A DNA stretch of 33,910 nucleotides from positions 1-33,910 of the forward strand of contig CAZGKM010000014.1 in the NCBI GenBank assembly GCA_964526325.1, in the 5' to 3' direction. Positions 22,759 through 30,769 of this stretch are shown in pieces. Position 1 is the first letter of the stretch. The number at the start of each line of letters is the position of its first letter. Both the position numbers and the translations under genes were made by a program. The DNA is from JACPHD01 sp964526325 (GTDB lineage: Bacteria; Patescibacteriota; Patescibacteriia; Patescibacteriales; GWC2-42-12). Below the pieces are notes generated by a model. That model ran no database searches. It was not told the origin of the DNA and saw nothing but the letters and a program-made list of their open reading frames with translations.

Positions 22759-25050
22759 ATGAATTATAAAATAGCTCAATTTATTCTAACTCCAAACCAG
22801 CGCCATGAATTAATTCATGAAATTTATATTGCTCAACCGGACGCCAATAAAGAGGCTTTGGCCGGAAAACTTTTCGCCTTGATTGAAATTGAATCAAAAA
22901 AAGCCGATAGCCTTAAAATTATTAATTTTTTGATTAACACTCTAAATCATAATTATTATCAAAACGAAAAAATGATCTTGCGCGAGCGAGTTTCCAGCAT
23001 TAAAATTGAACATATATTTGAATCGGCTTTAGCCAAGACTAATAAAAAACTGGCAGAATTTTTGCAAAGTGAAAAAATCAAACTAAACCCCAGCTTGTCA
23101 AATATCACAATCGGCGTAATCTATAATGACAGTTTGCATTTTTCAAATTTAGGAAAAAATAAAGCTCTGCTCGTATATATAAGTAAAACCGAAGATAGCT
23201 CGAAATATAAATTAGCTGACATTACCGAGCAAACAAATAAAGGTGAAGCGAAGAAACCTTCAAATTTAATAAAATTATTTTCCAACGTAACGAGCGGCTC
23301 TCTGCCGCGCGGCGGCTATTTTATATTTTCAAGCGAAACATTTTCCGAATACCTTTCAGCCAAACAAATTATCAATATCATAACTACCCTGCCTCCGGCT
23401 AGCGCGGCCGAACAAATTAAAAATACTCTTAGTAAAATCAATGCTTATGTGCCTTTTCTGGGAATTATCATAAAAAATACTACCGGGGCGGAAATGCCAG
23501 AAACAAAAATTAAAATGCCGGTAACCTCAACTATGGTTTCAATCGAAAACTTAACCGCCACGGAAGAGCAAACCGAAAAATTGCTCACACCCTCCGGCTT
23601 AATCAACGCTAAAAAATGGTCATCTTTTTTTGATAATCTAACCGGACGCTTTAATTTGGGTCAAACAAATAAAATCAGCGGCAAAACGTTTTTGCTTAAA
23701 GATAAAATTTTCTCCGGCAAAAAAACAAGCTGGGTTTCTATTAAAAAAATCTTTAGTATTTTACAAAAATATTTGACTCACCTATTTAGTTTGTTTGTTT
23801 ATATTTTTAAAATATTGACGAATAAAGAAAAGCTTATAGAATTTTTTAATCAATTAAAATCAAACTCAAAAAATTTAAATCTAAAAATTAAAACTGTTTT
23901 ATTTAAACTATTTATCTGGTACAAAAATCTTAATAAAATTAACAAAGTTCTGTTATCAGCCTTTCTGATTTGCTTAATAATTTTTTCCTCAAATCTGGCT
24001 TGGAAAAGCATAAAAAATAAAGAAGTAAAAAATCAAGCCGCTATTAGTGATTTGGTTACGTCTATCGAACAGAAGCAAAATCAAATTGATGCCAGCCTGT
24101 TATATAACAATGAGCCAGGAGCAAAAAAATTGCTTGAAGAAGTAAAAGAACTATTGGCTGGCTTGCCCCAAAAAAACCAAGAGCAAAAAGACCAATACAA
24201 TGTATTTATTGCTAAATTCAGGGTGCAAACCGAAAAGATAAGCCGTGTTATCCGCGCTGACGCCGTTGAAGTAGCTAATTTTATCAACCTAAATTCTGAC
24301 GCTAAACCGACTAATATTACACTTATCCAAGAAAAAATCTTTGCCGCTGATGCCGCGCAAAAAACCATCTATAGTATTGATTTAAAAAGCAAGCTGACTA
24401 CGGCCATTAATCTGGCTGACCAGAATATAAGCAAGCTGGATTTCCCCGATACTGACAAAAATAATAATATCTCTTATTTTAATACCGGCAGTATCATTAT
24501 TTTCGACCCTAAAACTGAAAAATTATCAGCTTTGGAAATTGATTATCCGGCAAAGCCTCAAAAAATAATTGATTTTAAGCAATATAATAACAGATACTAT
24601 CTTGCCGACACGATTAACGGGCAAATCTACCGCTTTTCAAAAAGCGGTTCCAAACTAAACGGCGCAATAGGTTGGCTAAACACACAGGAAGATTTAGTTA
24701 GCGTTACCAGTCTTGATATAGACGGCGATGTTTATCTTTTAAAAAACAACGGACAAATTTCTAAATACAGTAAAGGCAAAAAACAAGAATTTTTCATTTC
24801 TCCTATTGAGCCGGATTTCAGCCAAGCAGTTAAACTCACCATTTCCGAAGAGTTAGATTTTCTTTATATTTTTGAGCCATCCGGAAAAAGGTTGGTTGTA
24901 TTTAAGAAAAATGGCGATTTTGTCAATCAATATACTAGCGATAAATTCAACAATCTAAAAGATTTTCAAATAGATGAAAAAAATAAAATAATATATTTTT
25001 TGGATGGCACTTTAGTTTATTCAATAGAGGCCGTCCATTTAAATAAATAA
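22759..25050 (+). CDS. Membrane protein: pseudo-PP2C, one helix, beta-propeller
   Basis: A 763-residue single-pass protein. Residues 1-245 show the strand and helix order of PP2C phosphatases: LFALIEIES where active enzymes have the metal-binding Asp-Gly, then LNPSLSNITIGVIYNDSLHFSNLGKNKALLVY, a match to the central N-x-T/G-x-x-x-A block. The metal ligands are replaced, so it is probably a non-catalytic sensor or scaffold. Residues 246-395 are a Lys-rich linker. A membrane helix lies near 398-416. Residues 420-490 have coiled-coil character. Residues 500-763 are repeated beta-blades, for example YYLADTINGQIYRF and LYIFEPSGKRLVVFK, a propeller on the far side of the membrane. The architecture suggests signalling across the membrane. 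It is monocistronic. Confidence 0.65.
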   Translation: MNYKIAQFILTPNQRHELIHEIYIAQPDANKEALAGKLFALIEIESKKADSLKIINFLINTLNHNYYQNEKMILRERVSSIKIEHIFESALAKTNKKLAEFLQSEKIKLNPSLSNITIGVIYNDSLHFSNLGKNKALLVYISKTEDSSKYKLADITEQTNKGEAKKPSNLIKLFSNVTSGSLPRGGYFIFSSETFSEYLSAKQIINIITTLPPASAAEQIKNTLSKINAYVPFLGIIIKNTTGAEMPETKIKMPVTSTMVSIENLTATEEQTEKLLTPSGLINAKKWSSFFDNLTGRFNLGQTNKISGKTFLLKDKIFSGKKTSWVSIKKIFSILQKYLTHLFSLFVYIFKILTNKEKLIEFFNQLKSNSKNLNLKIKTVLFKLFIWYKNLNKINKVLLSAFLICLIIFSSNLAWKSIKNKEVKNQAAISDLVTSIEQKQNQIDASLLYNNEPGAKKLLEEVKELLAGLPQKNQEQKDQYNVFIAKFRVQTEKISRVIRADAVEVANFINLNSDAKPTNITLIQEKIFAADAAQKTIYSIDLKSKLTTAINLADQNISKLDFPDTDKNNNISYFNTGSIIIFDPKTEKLSALEIDYPAKPQKIIDFKQYNNRYYLADTINGQIYRFSKSGSKLNGAIGWLNTQEDLVSVTSLDIDGDVYLLKNNGQISKYSKGKKQEFFISPIEPDFSQAVKLTISEELDFLYIFEPSGKRLVVFKKNGDFVNQYTSDKFNNLKDFQIDEKNKIIYFLDGTLVYSIEAVHLNK

Positions 25051-25071
25051 TTGCTTATAAATCTTTATAAA

Positions 25072-25100
25072 AAAACGCTCCGCAAAATACGGAGCGTTTT
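25072..25100. terminator. Bidirectional terminator between the propeller gene and rplL
   Basis: The stem AAAACGCTCCG/CGGAGCGTTTT has T runs on both strands. It serves the 763-residue gene and the converging rplJ-rplL operon. Confidence 0.88.
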
Positions 25101-25130
25101 ATATTAAATTACTATTTGAGCTTTTCGCGC

Positions 25131-25541
25131 TTATTTCAAAGTAACCTTGGCGCCGGCTTCTTCTAATCTTTTTTTCATAGCTTCGGCATCTTCCTTTTTA
25201 ACGCCTTCTTTCAGCATTTTAGGGGCGCCGTCGACTAAATCTTTAGCGTCTTTTAAGCCCATTTCGGTTAATTCGCGGACTGCCTTAATAACCGCGATTT
25301 TGTTTGATCCGCCTTCGGTTAATTCAACGTCAAAACTAGTTTTTTCTTCCACCTCGGCCGCAGCGGCAACCGGACCGGCCATCATCATAGCTGGAGCGGC
25401 GGCGGAAACGCCGAATTTATCTTCCAGAATCTTAACCAATTCGGCTAAATCCAAAACCGACATTTTTTCGATAGTCTCCACTAAGGATTTAAATTTATCA
25501 GGAACTGCTATCGGTTCCTCTTTTTTTATTTCTTCTGTCAT
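25131..25541 (-). CDS. rplL: 50S ribosomal protein L7/L12
   Basis: A 136-residue ribosome stalk protein, present in multiple copies on L10, that recruits translation factors. It has an N-terminal dimerisation helix (residues 15-45, VETIEKMSVLDLAELVKILEDKFG), an Ala/Met/Pro-rich hinge, and a C-terminal domain with FDVELTEGGSNKIAVIK, LGLKDAKDLVD-like GLKDAKDLVD, and KRLEEAGAKVTLK. Length is typical, slightly extended at both ends. It lies 35 bases after rplJ in the usual rplJ-rplL order. No Shine-Dalgarno sequence is visible. Expression should follow the L10 leader. Confidence 0.97.
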   Translation of the reverse strand: MTEEIKKEEPIAVPDKFKSLVETIEKMSVLDLAELVKILEDKFGVSAAAPAMMMAGPVAAAAEVEEKTSFDVELTEGGSNKIAVIKAVRELTEMGLKDAKDLVDGAPKMLKEGVKKEDAEAMKKRLEEAGAKVTLK

Positions 25542-25576
25542 AGATTTTTCTTAATTATTAATATGTTATTAAAATA

Positions 25577-26107
25577 TTATTTTTTATCGCCTATCGCTTT
25601 TAATACCCCGACGAAATTTCTAATATTGCCGGCCAAAACATTAACGAATCCGGAAACCGGAGCGTTGATTGAACCGACAATTTTAGCGTATAGCTCTTGC
25701 TTGGACGGTAAAATAGCCAAATTTGAAACTTCGTTAGCGCCGATATATTTATTTTCTAAAATTCCGCCGATAAATTCAATTTTCCCCTCTTTATCTTTTT
25801 CTTTTTTGAATTGTCCGACTATCTTAGCCGGAGACACTTCATCGCTATAGCCGAAAATTGCGGCTACTTGCCCTTCAAATTTTTTTATGTCCAAACCCGC
25901 AATAGTTTTATCTTTTAAAGCTAATCCGAATAAAGTTTTTTTAGCTACATAATACTCGTTATTTTCTTGGCGTAATTTATTTCTCAAATCTTCATTTTCC
26001 TTAACGGTTAAACCACTGTATTTAGTGAAAATAATCGATTTTGCTTTAGCGATTTTATCGGTTAATTCTTTTAAAATTGTTCTTTTTTGTTCTTTTGTCT
26101 TAGGCAT
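25577..26107 (-). CDS. rplJ: 50S ribosomal protein L10
   Basis: A 176-residue protein that anchors L7/L12 dimers to 23S rRNA at the stalk base. Recognisable are the N-terminal KELTDKIAKAKSIIFTKYSGLTVKE and LRNKLRQENNEYYVAKKTLFGLAL, which bind rRNA. The C-terminal helix that holds L7/L12 includes LYAKIVGSINAPVSGFVNVL. Length matches the family. It is preceded by an L10 leader with terminator (26133-26232) and a promoter at 26248-26275, the standard arrangement for L10 feedback control. Confidence 0.97.
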   Translation of the reverse strand: MPKTKEQKRTILKELTDKIAKAKSIIFTKYSGLTVKENEDLRNKLRQENNEYYVAKKTLFGLALKDKTIAGLDIKKFEGQVAAIFGYSDEVSPAKIVGQFKKEKDKEGKIEFIGGILENKYIGANEVSNLAILPSKQELYAKIVGSINAPVSGFVNVLAGNIRNFVGVLKAIGDKK

Positions 26108-26132
26108 ATTTTATAAATTTTAGTTATAAATT

Positions 26133-26232
26133 AAAAAAATCTGCTTAAAATGCAGACTAAAACATTAGCTAATATTAGCTTTGTCTCGGCAGGATTTATC
26201 CATAGCTTAGGTACCTGCTGTCTGCGACTATT
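26133..26232 (-). ncRNA. L10 (rplJ) leader with attenuator
   Basis: On the minus strand the leader holds the L10-binding pattern GCAGACAGCAGGT...CCTGCCGAG, with GCAGG (26214-26218) and CCTGC (26189-26193 region) pairing. A short AGCTAATATTAGCT hairpin follows, then a terminator TCTGC/GCAGA with seven T. GCAGAC near the 5' end (26220-26225) can instead pair with GTCTGC of the terminator arm (26152-26157). The two folds exclude each other, allowing L10-dependent attenuation. Confidence 0.8.
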
Positions 26233-26247
26233 TATATTTACTTAATT

Positions 26248-26275
26248 AGTTTAACATTTTCTTATTTTATGTCAA
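26248..26275 (-). promoter_or_regulatory. Promoter of the rplJ-rplL operon
   Basis: On the minus strand TTGACA (26270-26275), a 16-base spacer and TAAACT (26248-26253) with an extended -10 (TGT). The predicted leader is about 130 bases. Confidence 0.7.
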
Positions 26276-26287
26276 GTCTTTTCATCT

Positions 26288-26698
26288 TTATCTTTCTTTG
26301 CTAAATATATATTTTTGCCAAAAAAACATAATTAAAAATATTATTATTAGCTGGATTACGTCAATTGCTGACAAAAAACCTTTATCCATGTAAATTAACA
26401 AGCCTAATAGTATCGGTGTTAAAAATACAATAATATCCGATAATAATTTATGAAAAATATTCAGACGAAGCACAATATCGGTATTGCCTTCGTTTTTTCT
26501 CTTTTTTATTTCCAGTCTGCTAATTTTTAATTTAATTAAGAATAAAATTCCAAAAAACGACAAAGGTACCATTGATTTTAGAAATAATGTAAAAACCGCA
26601 AAATTATCACCGGCAATGAAATAAAAAACACAAAACGCTATTAATAATATTAAAAAAATTAAATTTAAAAAATCAAATATTAAATCCTTAGACGACAT
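26288..26698 (-). CDS. Four-helix membrane protein, unnamed
   Basis: A 136-residue integral membrane protein. Hydrophobic helices lie near residues 10-30, 38-57, 87-104 and 113-130. A charged cytosolic loop between helices 2 and 3 (about 58-82) contains KLKISRLEIKKRKNEGNT. There is no family motif. It begins 4 bases after mltG, so it shares that transcript, and it ends just before the rplJ promoter. A role in peptidoglycan synthesis alongside MltG is possible by position only. Confidence 0.6.
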   Translation of the reverse strand: MSSKDLIFDFLNLIFLILLIAFCVFYFIAGDNFAVFTLFLKSMVPLSFFGILFLIKLKISRLEIKKRKNEGNTDIVLRLNIFHKLLSDIIVFLTPILLGLLIYMDKGFLSAIDVIQLIIIFLIMFFWQKYIFSKER

Positions 26699-26702
26699 AA
26701 AA

Positions 26703-27707
26703 TTACTTTAAATATTTATACTTATTTATATTATGCTCTTCTAATGTTTTGCTGTAAATTGTCTTGCCGGTAGCGGGGTCGCTTAAAAAATAATTGTAAC
26801 CGGTAAATTCCGGATAAATCGCTGCTTTAATGGCGTTGAGCCCGGGATTAGCGATAGGACCGGGCGGCAGACCGCGGTATTTATAAGTATTATAAAGCGA
26901 ATCAACTTTCGTGTCTTCATAGCTGTATTGAGCTTTATTAACGCCTAAAATATAAGCTAACGTAGCGCAAGACTCTAACGCCTGACCGTTTTTAATCCGA
27001 TCCCAAAAAATTCCGGAAACAATTTTCATGTCGTCAATTGATCTGACTTCCTTTTCAATTACCGAAGCCATGGTAATAATTTCATATATCGTCTTTTTTT
27101 GCCTTTTAATTTCTTCGACCATGTCGGCAGTAATTTTTTTATCGAAATTATCCAGCATTTTTAAAATAATCTCGTCGGCCTTTGTATCGTTGAATATTCT
27201 ATAAGTATCCGGAAATAAATAACCTTCAAGCGTGGCTTTTTGCGGTGCGTCAGCCAAAAAACTTGATTTAGTGAAATCAAACTTCCATTGATCTAACGGC
27301 CACTCCGCTAAAGCTATAAAATCTTTAGCCGTAATCAAATTATTTTTTTCTAAATATGCGCCAATATCTTTAATATTCCAGCCTTCAATTATCCTGATAG
27401 ATCTTTCCTGGCTTACCGCCGCTCCTATAGTTAATATCTTTATTATCTCTCTTGTGGTTAACTTCGGGCCGATTAAATATTCGCCGGCTTTAATATTATC
27501 TGAGCCAATTTCATGATTAAAATAAATAACTGATCTAACCAAATTTTCTTTTTTTAAATTTTCTGCGACTTGCTTTACAGCTTCTCCTTTTTTAACGACA
27601 AAATTTTGCTCTTTGCCGTTAGCGTCCACAGGCGAATTTAAATTTTGCCAATATAAAATACCGGCCACAAAAATGATTAAGGCGAATATAATTGCTTTTT
27701 TTAACAT
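26703..27707 (-). CDS. mltG: Endolytic murein transglycosylase MltG
   Basis: A 334-residue YceG/MltG enzyme that cuts nascent glycan strands and sets their length. The N-terminal helix (residues 4-20) anchors it in the membrane. A LysM-like/prodomain region follows (35-95, FVVKKGEAVKQVAENLKKENLV). The catalytic domain contains LEGYLFPDTYR (160-170) and ASVIEKE (214-220), with Glu218 the catalytic residue by family alignment. YKYRGLPPGPIANPGLNAI is near its end. ESCATLAYILG replaces the usual DPT-type segment, with Cys at the Asp position. It is one gene in a tight run: the cytidylyltransferase-like gene ends 6 bases before it, and the membrane protein follows 4 bases after it. Confidence 0.94.
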   Translation of the reverse strand: MLKKAIIFALIIFVAGILYWQNLNSPVDANGKEQNFVVKKGEAVKQVAENLKKENLVRSVIYFNHEIGSDNIKAGEYLIGPKLTTREIIKILTIGAAVSQERSIRIIEGWNIKDIGAYLEKNNLITAKDFIALAEWPLDQWKFDFTKSSFLADAPQKATLEGYLFPDTYRIFNDTKADEIILKMLDNFDKKITADMVEEIKRQKKTIYEIITMASVIEKEVRSIDDMKIVSGIFWDRIKNGQALESCATLAYILGVNKAQYSYEDTKVDSLYNTYKYRGLPPGPIANPGLNAIKAAIYPEFTGYNYFLSDPATGKTIYSKTLEEHNINKYKYLK

Positions 27708-27713
27708 AAATTA

Positions 27714-28303
27714 TTATTTAACTAACTTTTTTTTCGCGGCTTCGGCGATTAATGTTGAGCTTGACCTAATTTTTTTACCAAGGCCGTCAACTCTTTTTAT
27801 GTTTAATTTTCGGCAGACATCGGTTTCCGAAGTTGGAATATTGCCATGTTTTCTATCGCCGCCTTGGGCGAAAATATCCGGTCTAACTTTTGCGAGTGAT
27901 TTACAAACTGATGGATCACGATCTATTGATAAAAAAACTTTATCAACCCATTTAATGGCTGAGACTATTTTCATTCTATCTGTCTGATTTAAAAAAGGCA
28001 CGCTGCCTTTGAGCTTGANNNNNNNNNNNNNNNNNNNNNNNNNNNNNNNNNNNNNNNNNNNNNNNNNNNNNNNNNNNNNNNNNNNNNNNNNNNNNNNNNN
28101 NNNNNNNNNNNNNNNNNNACTATTTTCATTCTATCTGTCTGATTTAAAAAAGGCACGCTGCCTTTGAGCTTGACCTGATGATCGTTATTAATTATCACTA
28201 CCAAAATATCGCCTAATTTTTTGGCCTTTTCCATCATCTCTAAATGGCCGACATGCAGAGGATTAAAATAGCCGCTAACGGCTACGGTAATTTTTTTTCT
28301 CAT
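27714..28303 (-). CDS. Cytidylyltransferase-like protein (split by an assembly gap)
   Basis: A nucleotidyltransferase of the RfaE/TagD type, which joins CMP or AMP to a phosphorylated substrate. The real protein is 144 residues: the N-terminal part from 28303 ends at DRMKI, and the continuation begins VSAIKWVD after the first 55-base copy. Motifs are GYFNPLHVGHLEMM (HxGH, residues 11-24), DRMKI, and SSSTLIAEAA near the end, matching the RSST/ISST motif of this fold. The apparent break comes from 100 N at 28019-28118 flanked by an identical 55-base sequence. Merging one copy restores an uninterrupted frame. It lies in a run with pcm upstream and mltG downstream. Substrate unknown. Confidence 0.85.
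27964..28018. repeat. 55-bp duplicate flanking the gap, copy 1
   Basis: Identical to 28119-28173. It is the overlap left when two contigs were scaffolded without merging, not a biological repeat. Confidence 0.93.
28019..28118. other. 100-N scaffold gap
   Basis: Exactly 100 N, the usual placeholder. Both flanks carry the same 55 bases, so the true gap is probably negative in length and no sequence is missing. Confidence 0.97.
28119..28173. repeat. 55-bp duplicate flanking the gap, copy 2
   Basis: Partner of 27964-28018. Confidence 0.93.
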
Positions 28304-28321
28304 AATTTTGTTTATTTATTC

Positions 28322-28337
28322 TCTGCCTATCGGCAGA
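28322..28337. repeat. Small hairpin between pcm and the cytidylyltransferase gene
   Basis: TCTGCC-TATC-GGCAGA is a 6-bp stem with a 4-base loop. The minus strand has no T tract after it, so it is not a clear terminator; read-through from pcm is likely. Confidence 0.4.
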
Positions 28338-28350
28338 AAAATTTTTGTTA

Positions 28351-28980
28351 TTAATTTTTAATAAGCGGCACAAAAATAAATCCGGGAAATTCTTTTTTCT
28401 TTAATTTATTTTCTCCTATTTTATCTATCATTAAAATTGACTGCGTTTGGAATTTTTTACCAATCGGCATAACCAATCGTCCGCCGACCTTAAGCTCTTT
28501 AATCAATTCATCGGGTATTTCCTCGGCCGTGGCCGACACTAATATTTTATCAAATGGCGAGAATTCAGGCAAACCGTTATAACCGTCTGAACAAATAATT
28601 TGCACAGTATCGTTTTTTATAAAATTATATTTACTGACATTAATAATCGCGAAATCAATAAGCTGATTAATTATTTCGAGGCTATAAATTTTTCCGCGTG
28701 CTCCGACTATTTCGGCAAGCAACGCCGTGGTCCAGCCGGAACCGGCGCCAACATCCAAAATTTTTTCGCCTAGTCGTGGCTGTAATTTTTCAAGCATAAA
28801 AGCTACAGTCGCCGGCTGCGAAATAGTTTGTCCATAACCAATAGCAATTGGAGCGTTAATTTCGGCTTGATTTAAATCTTCCGGTCTAATAAAATCTTTT
28901 CTGTTTATTGACTTAAAAGCCGAAATAATTTCATTAGTTTTTAGATAACCATTTTTTATTAAATCATTTAACAATGACAT
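28351..28980 (-). CDS. pcm: Protein-L-isoaspartate O-methyltransferase
   Basis: A 209-residue repair enzyme that methylates isoaspartyl residues in damaged proteins using S-adenosylmethionine. The family signatures are present: GYGQTISQPATVAFMLE (48-64), the SAM loop DVGAGSGWTTALLAE (76-90) and ICSDGYNGLPEFSPFDKILVSATAEEIPDEL. It ends LVMPIG...FVPLIKN, as usual. Length is normal. It is the first gene of a minus-strand run with the cytidylyltransferase-like gene (47 bases on), mltG and a membrane protein. No Shine-Dalgarno sequence is visible. Confidence 0.94.
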   Translation of the reverse strand: MSLLNDLIKNGYLKTNEIISAFKSINRKDFIRPEDLNQAEINAPIAIGYGQTISQPATVAFMLEKLQPRLGEKILDVGAGSGWTTALLAEIVGARGKIYSLEIINQLIDFAIINVSKYNFIKNDTVQIICSDGYNGLPEFSPFDKILVSATAEEIPDELIKELKVGGRLVMPIGKKFQTQSILMIDKIGENKLKKKEFPGFIFVPLIKN

Positions 28981-29136
28981 ATAAAAAATTATTGCTACAT
29001 TAAACCTTTAAGCAATAAATAACTTCGATTAATAATTAAAGTTTAATATATTTATAGTTAAAATATAAATAATTTTTTTATTTTAAAATTTTATTATTTT
29101 AATTTTCTGCAAATTTTTTAGTATTCCATAAGCACT

Positions 29137-29176
29137 AAACGCATTTAATCTTTTAAGATTAATTCTAATGCCGTTT
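29137..29176. repeat. Composite 40-bp inverted repeat
   Basis: AAACG/CGTTT, CATT/AATG and TTAATCTT/AAGATTAA nest in order with small mismatched gaps. It is placed mid-region, upstream of both divergent genes. It may be a protein-binding palindrome. Confidence 0.45.
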
Positions 29177-29275
29177 ACCGTTAAGTTTATATTGCGTTCA
29201 AGCTTTACTGATCTACAATTTAAAATAATAATTACAAACCAATTTATTATTATTTAAAGTTACTAATATAAAGTC

Positions 29276-29304
29276 TTGCATTTCTTCTCATTCTATGCTA
29301 TAAT
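29276..29304 (+). promoter_or_regulatory. Promoter of the CAP/PAP2-like operon
   Basis: TTGCAT (29276-29281), a 17-base spacer and a perfect TATAAT (29299-29304) with an extended -10 (TGC). This is the strongest promoter match in the window. The leader is about 47 bases. Confidence 0.8.
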
Positions 29305-29357
29305 TATATTATAGTCAAAAAAGTAGACTAAAAAACAAAAATAAATATAAAATATAA

Positions 29358-30239
29358 ATGGTTAAGAAGATAAACGGTCGGCTGTTTGTTAATTTAGCCG
29401 AATCGAAAAATGAAAATAAAAAACATTTTAGGCCAAATATAAGGTTATCTCTATTAAGCATGCTGATAGGGATTTTTTTATTGCCTAATCTGGCTTATTT
29501 ATCGGTTATTACTCCTGAAGAAATAATCGCGTTAACTAACAAAGAAAGAGAAGCGGTCGGACTTAACGCCTTAACCGCCAACCAGCTATTAACTCAAGCC
29601 GCCATAGTAAAGGGCAAAACAATCTTAGAATCCCAAACTTTTAAACATACAATTGATAATAAAAAATTTTCTTCTTGGATCCGCGATGCCGGTTATAACT
29701 ATTCATATGTAGGTGAAAACTTAGCTATTGATTTCATTACCAGCCAAGGAGTGGTAGAAGCTTGGAATAATTCTCCGATGCATAAAAAAAATCTTTTAAA
29801 TCCCTATTACCAAGAAATCGGTATTTCCGTACTTGAAGGAGAATTCAATGGCCAGAACACAGCAGTAGTTGTACAAATATTCGGAACTCCTCCTATCGGC
29901 TCGGTTCAACCATTATCGTTGGATCCGGGTCTAAGCTATATTAATTCAAATATGAATTTTTTAGAAACAGATTTTGATGGATACCGATTAACATATTCTG
30001 AAAATTTATTAACCCATTCAATTCTTAATCAAAAATTACTGCCTACATTCGATAGTAAATTAGTTTTACCGGCTGAAAATAATCTGAACACCGGATCGTA
30101 CAAATTTATTGCACAGCTTAAATCTTATGCATCAGCTAATAATATTTTAATAATTTTTGCTTCTTTAACATTAATTCACATCTTAGTATTTTTATACTAC
30201 TATTATTTTTTAAAAATTAATAAACTCGCATCTATATAA
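29358..30239 (+). CDS. CAP (SCP-like) domain protein, membrane anchored
   Basis: A 293-residue envelope protein. A hydrophobic segment (residues 30-50) acts as signal anchor. Residues 52-180 form a CAP domain of the bacterial CAP/SCP family: LTNKEREAVGLNALTANQLLTQAA, FKHTIDN with His97, GENLA with Glu120, and AWNNSPMHKKNLLNPYYQEIGI with His142. These are the conserved His/Glu cavity residues. The C-terminus has a second membrane helix (about 257-277) after a linker region. CAP proteins are secreted or surface-associated; bacterial targets are mostly unknown. It is the first gene of a two-gene operon with the PAP2-like gene, 1 base apart. Confidence 0.88.
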   Translation: MVKKINGRLFVNLAESKNENKKHFRPNIRLSLLSMLIGIFLLPNLAYLSVITPEEIIALTNKEREAVGLNALTANQLLTQAAIVKGKTILESQTFKHTIDNKKFSSWIRDAGYNYSYVGENLAIDFITSQGVVEAWNNSPMHKKNLLNPYYQEIGISVLEGEFNGQNTAVVVQIFGTPPIGSVQPLSLDPGLSYINSNMNFLETDFDGYRLTYSENLLTHSILNQKLLPTFDSKLVLPAENNLNTGSYKFIAQLKSYASANNILIIFASLTLIHILVFLYYYYFLKINKLASI

Positions 30240-30240
30240 T

Positions 30241-30675
30241 ATGATACAAATTTTAATAGCTCCGCTGGCCGCCTCCCTGATCGCTCAGTTCGGAAAACTT
30301 TTCGTAAAATCAAACAATTTAAAATTCGACTGGCAATCGTTTTCTTCTTATTCCGGCATGCCGTCAAGCCATGCCGCTATGATTATTTCTTTATCTACAA
30401 GCGTTGGTTTAACGCAAAGTTTTTATTCTCCCCTATTTTTCGTCTGTGTAATTTTAAGTTTTTTTATTATCCGCGATGCCTTAGGACTAAGAAATTATAT
30501 CGGCCGGCACGGACAAATTTTAAATAATATATTAAACGATTTAAAAAATAATAAAATTATTTTAAAAGAAAATTATCCTGTTTTACCGGAAAAAATCGGA
30601 CACACGCCGGCGCAAATTATTGCCGGCGCAACGCTAGGATTTTTAATCAGTCTGATCGTATATTATATTTTTTAA
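30241..30675 (+). CDS. Divergent PAP2 family protein (DUF212/YuiD type)
   Basis: A 144-residue membrane protein. It carries the family's N-terminal GMPSSHAAMIISLS (39-52) and the central RDALGLRNYIGRHG. GHTPAQIIAGATLG is near the C-terminus, where the His is equivalent to that of PAP2 phosphatases. Helices lie near 3-20, 60-78 and 124-144. Members are thought to act on lipid or polyprenyl phosphates, but DUF212 activity is little documented. The start lies one base after the CAP stop, indicating translational coupling. The operon ends at the terminator at 30695-30728. Confidence 0.9.
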   Translation: MIQILIAPLAASLIAQFGKLFVKSNNLKFDWQSFSSYSGMPSSHAAMIISLSTSVGLTQSFYSPLFFVCVILSFFIIRDALGLRNYIGRHGQILNNILNDLKNNKIILKENYPVLPEKIGHTPAQIIAGATLGFLISLIVYYIF

Positions 30676-30694
30676 TTGGCTAACTATCTTAATA

Positions 30695-30728
30695 AAAAAC
30701 CGCCTCTCAAAATGAGAGGCGGTTTTTT
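30695..30728. terminator. Strong bidirectional terminator
   Basis: AAAAACCGCCTCTC / GAGAGGCGGTTTTTT has a 5-base loop and T/A tracts on both sides. It ends the CAP/PAP2-like operon and the converging 998-residue gene. Confidence 0.9.
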
Positions 30729-30769
30729 ATTTATGCCTAAATGCAAACCCTCAATAAAATTCTTATTAA

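Larger units (their letters stand above)
28981..29357. other. Divergent intergenic region, 377 bp
   Basis: Very AT-rich, between pcm and the CAP-domain gene, with no reading frame worth calling. It holds a composite hairpin at 29137-29176 (arms AAACG/CGTTT, CATT/AATG and TTAATCTT/AAGATTAA) and the CAP promoter at 29276-29304. I see nothing else certain. Confidence 0.7.

Noticed and set aside
27714..28303. A broken or duplicated cytidylyltransferase pseudogene
   Set aside because: The break coincides with 100 N and an exact 55-base contig overlap; one merged copy restores the frame.
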